Source: Hedera helix (Eukaryota > Streptophyta > Magnoliopsida > Apiales > Araliaceae). Taken from it: DNA of 64,000 nucleotides. Each line of letters opens with the position of its first letter. The stretch's first letter is position 1. Shown here one piece after another: positions 58,753 through 64,000 of the stretch. The notes beneath the pieces are model-generated. The model ran no database searches. It had not been told where the DNA came from and was given only the letters and a program-made list of their open reading frames with translations. Location of the stretch: NCBI GenBank assembly GCA_947179155.2, contig OX359269.1, positions 32,084,517 through 32,148,516 of the forward strand, read 5' to 3'. Made by a program: the position numbers and the translations under genes.

Positions 58753-59892
58753 AGCATTCAAAGACACGGTCAGGCTGAGGACCTAAAACTAAGCGCTGAC
58801 TGGGAGGCAACCCGGAAGTTATTTGAGTTTATTTTAATTTTAGTACATTTGGTTATCTAACTTTAATATTTGTAGCTTAGGATTTTATAGACTTGAATTT
58901 TACAAGTAGATTCCTTACATATCTTAATGTTGCTTTAATTTGGTTCAGGTTTGCAAGCTATCAAGGAGCATAATGGGAAATTTTCTAAGTCCTGATGGAG
59001 CAGTAACCCGGCGTAGAGACGCCCAACAAAGAAGGAAAGTTAGCGTCTAGACGCCCGTGACACCCCTTCACCTTCTGCAGCACAGCGTATAGACGTCATC
59101 CAAGGCACAAAACCAGGCGTCATTACGCCCGGAAATCTCTTCACTTCCTGTGAGACAGCGTAGAGACGCCCACCCATGCACCATTCTGCGAGCCGACGTC
59201 TTAACGCCCCTTCCAGTTCAACATCAGGCGTATAAACGCCGCTTATAAAAAAAAAAAGTTGCAAACTGGCGATTGGGAAAGCTATTTCCATTCAAAAGGG
59301 GTGAATCTATTCTAAGTCTACAAAAACTCCTCCCATTCCCGACTTGCTCACACGTCTAAACTCTTCCCATTCCCGAATGCTCACACGTTCTCAACTCGTA
59401 CACCACCCCAACTTCCTCTTCTCGGCTATTATTAAAACCACCCAAGATACAACCCATAATCCCTATCTCTTACCCGAACAGACGAAGCAGGCATTCAATT
59501 CAAAGCAAGGTACTCGACAATTAGCTTCTCAAGGAAAATTTGTCATTGTTCATTGGGTATTTGGTGGCACATGGAATTCAAGTAAGACTTACAAATTCTT
59601 GTAGTTCATAGTCATATACATGCTGAGTTTGGAAGTTTGGAATTGTGTTCATTTGTTACCCAATTGAGTTTGTGTTAGCTCAATTGGAGGATTGGGTTGA
59701 AATTTTTGTTTGTGCTTGTGTTATTTGGGAGTTTTAGCAATCAAAACCATAGTAATTGGTGGCTGAAAACAAGTTTGGGGGAGATATAGGAGGCAGAATT
59801 TTGCAGGTGCACACCAACTGCTCGATAAATTGCCGCAACAAAATTCTTTCTTTTCCTTTGGTCTTGGGGCAGTACCTTGATATTCTTCATCC
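58753..59892 (+). other. Noncoding region between pol and the second ORF
   Basis: Opens with the CTGGGAGGCAACCC string (58799) commonly found after Athila integrase. It contains the dyad array (59010-59240) and a polypurine motif CAAGTTTGGGGG (59770-59781). Pyrimidine-rich CTCCCATTCCCGACTTGCTC at about 59330 recurs imperfectly about 30 bp later (CTTCCCATTCCCGAATGCTC). No ORF is supported. Confidence 0.7.
59010..59240 (+). repeat. Array of seven GGCGT-N4-ACGCC dyads
   Basis: Copies at 59010-59023 (loop AGAG), 59043-59055 (CTAG), 59085-59097 (ATAG), 59116-59129 (CATT), 59158-59170 (AGAG), 59195-59208 (CTTA) and 59227-59240 (ATAA). Starts are 32-42 bp apart. Arms are conserved (GCGT/ACGCC nearly always) while the 4-nt centres and the spacers differ. 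This is the signature of a structural or protein-binding dyad rather than of simple tandem duplication. Two more copies lie in each LTR with the same 32-bp spacing. Confidence 0.9.
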
Positions 59893-61126
59893 TTGAACAT
59901 GGCTTCCAAGAGGAAAAAGGTAGAGAGTTCATCGTCATCCCAGTCTTATGATAAGAAGAGGTTCACAAGTTATGCTACATCCCAACGCTACTACCAAGTG
60001 CTAGTACACAAAAATTTACTTCCAGAATGGGGTTTGCGACCAGATGCAACAGATGGGGATCTCGTGGCAAATATAAGACGACGGAATTGGTAAAACTTTA
60101 CAAGTCAACCTGAACCAGACGCTGTCAATGTTGTGAAGGAGTTCTACGCAAATGCAACAGAGGCTGAGGGTAATTTAGTGATGGTTCGAGGCAAATGGGT
60201 AAATGTGGGGTGAAAGGCGATCAATGCCTATTATGGCTTGCCGAAAATTAAAGATTGCGAATATGAGGATTACATTACTAAGGACTTGGACTACAGTGAG
60301 ATAATTCTCAGCTTATGTGAACCCGGGACGGATTGGAAGGTTACAACAACACAGGAGGCGACTAATTTTCCAAGTACAAAACTCAGTCAATATGGAAAAA
60401 GCGTGGTTTGGTTTTATATACGCAAAATTGATGCCTACTCGGCATAAGACTGAGGTGACAAAGAAACGTGCAGCCCTCTTATATTGTATAGCAATGGGAA
60501 AGACTTTGGATGTGGGGGAGATGATACATACATCTATAGTTAAAACTCTTGGCAGTAGTACATCTGGTGGCCTACCTCACCCGTCGTTAATTACCGATTT
60601 GCGTAAGCGTGTGGGCGTTAAATGGGATAAAGAGGAAGTTCTACAAAACACGTTGGCACCAATCGACCATTCAGTTATAGCAAGATATAAGGTGTGGGTT
60701 GGTGACGATTCTCACCCAAAAGGGCTTGGAAATATCATTACAGCGGATGAGCATGGAGCGGCGGAACCTGATAATCGTGAGCATCTTGTACCACCACCCA
60801 ACATTGTTGACGAATTACGGCGTGATTTGAGGCATCATACTAGGCGAATAGACTTGATAGCCAGTCGAGTGGAGCGGGTTAGTCAAAGGATGGATCGCCA
60901 AAACCACCGACTTGCCAAACGTCAAGATGCGATGCACATATTCAATGTCGAGGCTCACAGGATGATGTTAAATTTATTTACCACGTTGAATCCGTCTTTA
61001 GACTCTGTTCCCTACAAAATGCCACAAGCTTTGCCAATGTACCCGCCTTCCGACTTAGACAGTGATGACGAAACAGAAGAGACTAAAGAAGCAGACAGTG
61101 ATGAGGAGGTCAATCACGACGATTGA
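59893..61126 (+). pseudogene. Athila-like second ORF (plant-transposon-protein-domain type), broken
   Basis: Starts MNMASKRKKVESSSSSQSYD, basic then serine-rich. The core is collinear with the 'putative plant transposon protein' domain found in the 3' ORF of Athila-type elements as I remember it: EFYANATEAEGNLVMVRGKW, AINAYYGLP, ILSLCEPGTDWKV, then after a frameshift at about 60430 LMPTRHKTEVTKKRAALLYC, GEMIHTSIVKT, LPHPSLITDLRKRVG. A long alpha-helical stretch (RRDLRHHTRRIDLIASRVER) and an acidic tail follow. Stops at 60091 and about 60210. Its position 3' of pol is where some elements carry an envelope-like ORF, but I see no signal peptide or membrane span here. Confidence 0.75.
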
Positions 61127-61414
61127 CTTGACCAGGGAAGTCCTCAGTTTTCAATTCTTTATGTTTGCAATGAGGACATTGCCTAATTCAAGTTTGGGGG
61201 TGCATAATAGTCTCATGTCTCATAGTTGTGTTGTATTTCATTCATGCCTCATAGTTGTGTCATGCATGTCATTCAATAGCATATAAAATAGTATGTGATG
61301 TAAAAAACAAAAAATAAATAAATAAATAAATAAATTATTAGGATCATATGTTAATGCATTTAGGAACATTTGAGCAGTATGTTAATACATGAAATTTAAG
61401 GAAGGCCGATGATA

Positions 61415-61462
<48 letters not shown>

Positions 61463-61895
61463 AATGAATTGTGAAACGGACAAGGATTGCTAGTTCGAGA
61501 TTTTAACTGTTGCTAGCTTTTATCAATCTCGAGACCCGTTGGTTTTGATTGCACGTATTCAATGTGTTAAGCCGGTTGGAATGTGATGCTCATTTAGGAT
61601 ATTGGTAGCTTCTATTACTTATTGGATCATGAAAAACTATAAAAAAAAATAAAAATAAATAAAAATAAAAATAAAAAAGTTATGAAACCCTTGGCTTGTT
61701 TGTTTTTGTGGCCTTTGTCATTCGAACAAGTAAACCCTTAGGAGTGCATTTAAACTTAGCGCCCTAAAGCCGTCTGGTTTAGGAGTCGTTGGTGGAAAGT
61801 TCGTTACATGGGTGACATTGAAAAGCCTAATAAAAATAAACATTGCACAAGTCAAGAATAAGCGAGATGGAGCGTAAGACGCACTCGTTAGTTGA

Positions 61896-61951
<56 letters not shown>

Positions 61952-62317
61952 CAACAAGTGTATAGGGGTAATAAAATATTGAACATGATTGAATATCTTT
62001 AGTTGAGCATTGTTGTGTCATTCATTGGAGTGGAAAGTCAGCTGGCGTGACATATTGACTCACACACACACGAAAGGGTCAATTGTGAGATGAAACTAGT
62101 GATATGTTATATTTCGAGCTAAGCATGAATTTAAAGTTTTACAAAGTTTTCAATTAATAATTTTTGAGGCCGGAAGTTATGAATTGTGTGGATATATTGC
62201 TCAAGTCATTAGTAGGTCATCCATTTGCATGCATGTAGTTCGTTTAGAATTGTGATTTAGTTCAGTTAATTGTTTTGTTTGCTTTAGGACAAGCAATTGT
62301 CCAAGTTTGGGGGTATT
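61127..62317 (+). other. 3' noncoding region of the Athila-like element
   Basis: Contains two polypurine motifs CAAGTTTGGGGG (61189-61200 and 62302-62313), A/T-rich repeats (AAATA)n at about 61310-61336 and 61645-61676, and (TA)n runs at 61417-61458 and 61899-61949. The last polypurine motif abuts the 3' LTR and is the likely plus-strand primer. No ORF supported. Confidence 0.75.
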
Positions 62318-63690
62318 TGATGAGTGGGTTTTATACCTACGAATCGAGTATCGCTAAAGCTAATAGTTGCTATCTTTAAGTGTTTTTAGGTTCGTTTAAC
62401 TTGTTTTTATGTTTATTTATTGCAGGTTAGAACAAGAGGGACATATATGGCAATTGTGGAAAAGAGAGTCATTAAAAGAAATGAAAAATTCTGAAAATGA
62501 CAATTTTGTAATTATTGTGCCACAGCCCGGCGTCTAGATGCCCAGATTTGTACTAGGGACGGCGTCTAGACGCCCGTGATCAAAAAGGGCCACTTTGGAA
62601 CTCGAAATTTCTGAAAAAGCAAGGCAAATTAAAAGGCAGCGCGGGAGGAGAGATTTGGAAGTTAATTAACCGCTCAAAAAGAAGAACGTGGAGTATATAC
62701 AACAAAAGCTGGAGAGAAGAAAGGGGGAGACGACATCAGATAAAAAGAATAGCATAGAACCAGAACAAGGAGAGCAACAAGGAAGAAAGAAGCAAATTCT
62801 GAGGATTTAAGGCATAATTTAGGAGCAACCGTTAGAGTTTCTTCTAATCCTTCCTTGTATCTTTGATTTGTGTAATTTCTGAGATGTATTCATTGTGTAA
62901 TTAGATGTTGTTCTGTTTCGATACCATGAACTAAACTCTACATTAAGATTGCAATGGAACTTAGTATGTAATTTTAGTTAATTGCTTCCTCTTTGGTTGA
63001 AGTTAATATCTGAATTGTTTATCATACCCTGTGCGTGTTGATTAATTGTGTAGCTAACAATTACTGAGACAATCTATTCAAAGTTGGAAAACGGAGTTTA
63101 GATTTAGATTAGGGTATGATAACAAATGTCATATAATCTGAATGTTAAAGTTAATATGTTTTGCATGTAGGATAGGAGTATACCTATATGTTGTTTGTAA
63201 CCAACAAAAGAATCTGAATTTAAATTCTATTTGACCTAATTCACATAGGAATATAGTGAATTAATTAACTAGGGTGTTCCTACAATTCTGACATCTCAAG
63301 GTCAGATTTTGGAGCATTTAGTCATGTGCTTTCGGAAGAGGTGCATGGTGATTATAAAGAATTCTGGGTTAGCAATTCAATGTAATAAATTAATTGAGGA
63401 GGAAGTATATTGACTTAAATGAGATACTAAGGGAAGTTGTGATCTTAAACTATCAAATCTTCATTTGGTCACGTAGTTAATTATTTAGAAGTTTAGTTTA
63501 GTTTAACAAAGTTTCATTTCAACTTGAAATCATCCATCGTAGTCTAAATTGGGTTAATTTAGTTTAAAAATTAGTAATTAATAGTTATTAATTTATTTCC
63601 TCGTGGGAACGATATCCTTGTTTGCTAAATACTACAATCGAACGCGTATACTTGCGTGTTAAAGTGCTAGGACGAATTTTAGGCAAGACA
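62318..63690 (+). repeat. 3' LTR of the Athila-like element
   Basis: 1373 bp, same length as the 5' LTR. Dyads at 62529-62542 and 62561-62574; the second is the perfect palindrome core GGCGTCTAGACGCC, while the 5' LTR copy has ATGCC. Confidence 0.95.
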
Positions 63691-64000
63691 GGCAGCCGGG
63701 GCACATGGCCCCACAATGCCCGAAAAAGATGAAAGGGGTATGTTTTACCTGTGGAGCAACCGATCACCATGCCCAGGACTGCCCGAAGAGGAAGGGAGAC
63801 GCTGGGAGCGACAACAGAGGCAACAACAACAACAGCAGGCTGAACATTGGAGGGCCAGCCAGCCAGGATAACCGACCCACAGCGTGCACCTTCAACATGA
63901 CTGTGCAGGATGCAGTCGACTCCAAAGACATGGTGGTAAGTATCATTCCGATCAATGATATTAATGCATATGTATTGTTTGATTCGGGTGCTACCTTCTC
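63691..64000 (+). pseudogene. Ty3/gypsy gag zinc-knuckle fragment and protease start, right part
   Basis: Resumes the frame left at 51965: PGHMAPQCPKKMKG completes the split knuckle, followed by a further knuckle CFTCGATDHHAQDC. An Asn/Gly/Ser-rich linker and the start of an aspartic protease follow (NAYVLFDSGATFS, catalytic DSG at about 63977). The frame is open to the window end and the GC content is clearly higher than in the surroundings, so this host element may be fairly young apart from the insertion. Clade likely chromovirus (inference). Confidence 0.85.

Larger units (their letters stand above)
51961..63695 (+). mobile_element. Complete Athila-like Ty3/gypsy element (11.7 kb), TSD GGCAG
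   Basis: LTRs 51966-53338 and 62318-63690 are both 1373 bp. GGCAG flanks both sides (51961-51965, 63691-63695). Order: LTR, Asp-tRNA-type primer site, gag, protease, RT, RNase H, integrase, a noncoding dyad array, a second ORF, noncoding sequence with repeated polypurine motifs, LTR. By eye the LTRs differ at about 15 positions (~1%), so insertion is recent. All ORFs carry stops or frameshifts. The host sequence is a gag zinc-knuckle region. Confidence 0.95.

Overview
The window looks like intergenic heterochromatin of a plant nuclear genome, almost certainly a eudicot. It is strongly AT-rich. It holds plant-type Ty3/gypsy retrotransposons (chromovirus, Athila-like and Tat-like), CACTA (En/Spm) DNA transposons, MITEs and a tRNA-derived SINE. 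I cannot name the species. No prokaryotic gene, CRISPR array or rRNA/tRNA gene is visible.

Only two host genes look intact: intronless paralogs at 1176-2171 and 44030-44941. They encode plant-specific multi-pass membrane proteins of the AT4G19950/AT5G44860-like family. The copies share a TATA box and promoter-proximal sequence and lie on the same strand. They look like a tandem duplicate later separated by about 42 kb of transposon insertions.

Layout. 3.3-6.0 kb: decayed CACTA transposase. 6.0-13.9 kb: two long solo LTRs facing each other tail to tail. 14.5 kb: foldback MITE. 15.46-25.28 kb: non-autonomous CACTA element that carries a chromovirus (15995-22761, target duplication AATTG) and a possible 2-exon, 54-codon gene. 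Inside the chromovirus, a 2.57-kb block of pol is inverted. 25.98-34.3 kb: another CACTA element, with two related ~3-kb solo LTRs in opposite orientation; one of them splits the first transposase exon. 34.3-38.5 kb: minus-strand LTR fragment and a decayed Tat-like gag-protease with its 5' LTR. 39.2 kb: short fragment resembling the N-terminus of ARF3/ETTIN. 39.7-42.9 kb: MITEs and hAT-like elements, one split by a solo LTR. 46.3 kb: near-perfect foldback MITE. 47.3 kb: SINE. 47.9-51.7 kb: solo LTR with a perfect target duplication. 51.85-64 kb: a gag gene whose zinc-knuckle region is split by a complete 11.7-kb Athila-like element (51966-63690, TSD GGCAG).

The Athila-like copy is young: its two LTRs are both 1373 bp and about 99% identical by eye. 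Its coding regions nevertheless carry many stops and frameshifts, so it may have been copied in trans from a defective template. Between pol and its second ORF it has seven GGCGT-N4-ACGCC dyads 32-42 bp apart, with two more in each LTR. Comparable GC-rich hairpin words occur in other LTR families here. I did not find a clearly new host system. The dyad arrays, the inverted pol block, the CACTA-borne small gene and the 21-bp hairpin upstream of a CACTA transposase are the best leads.
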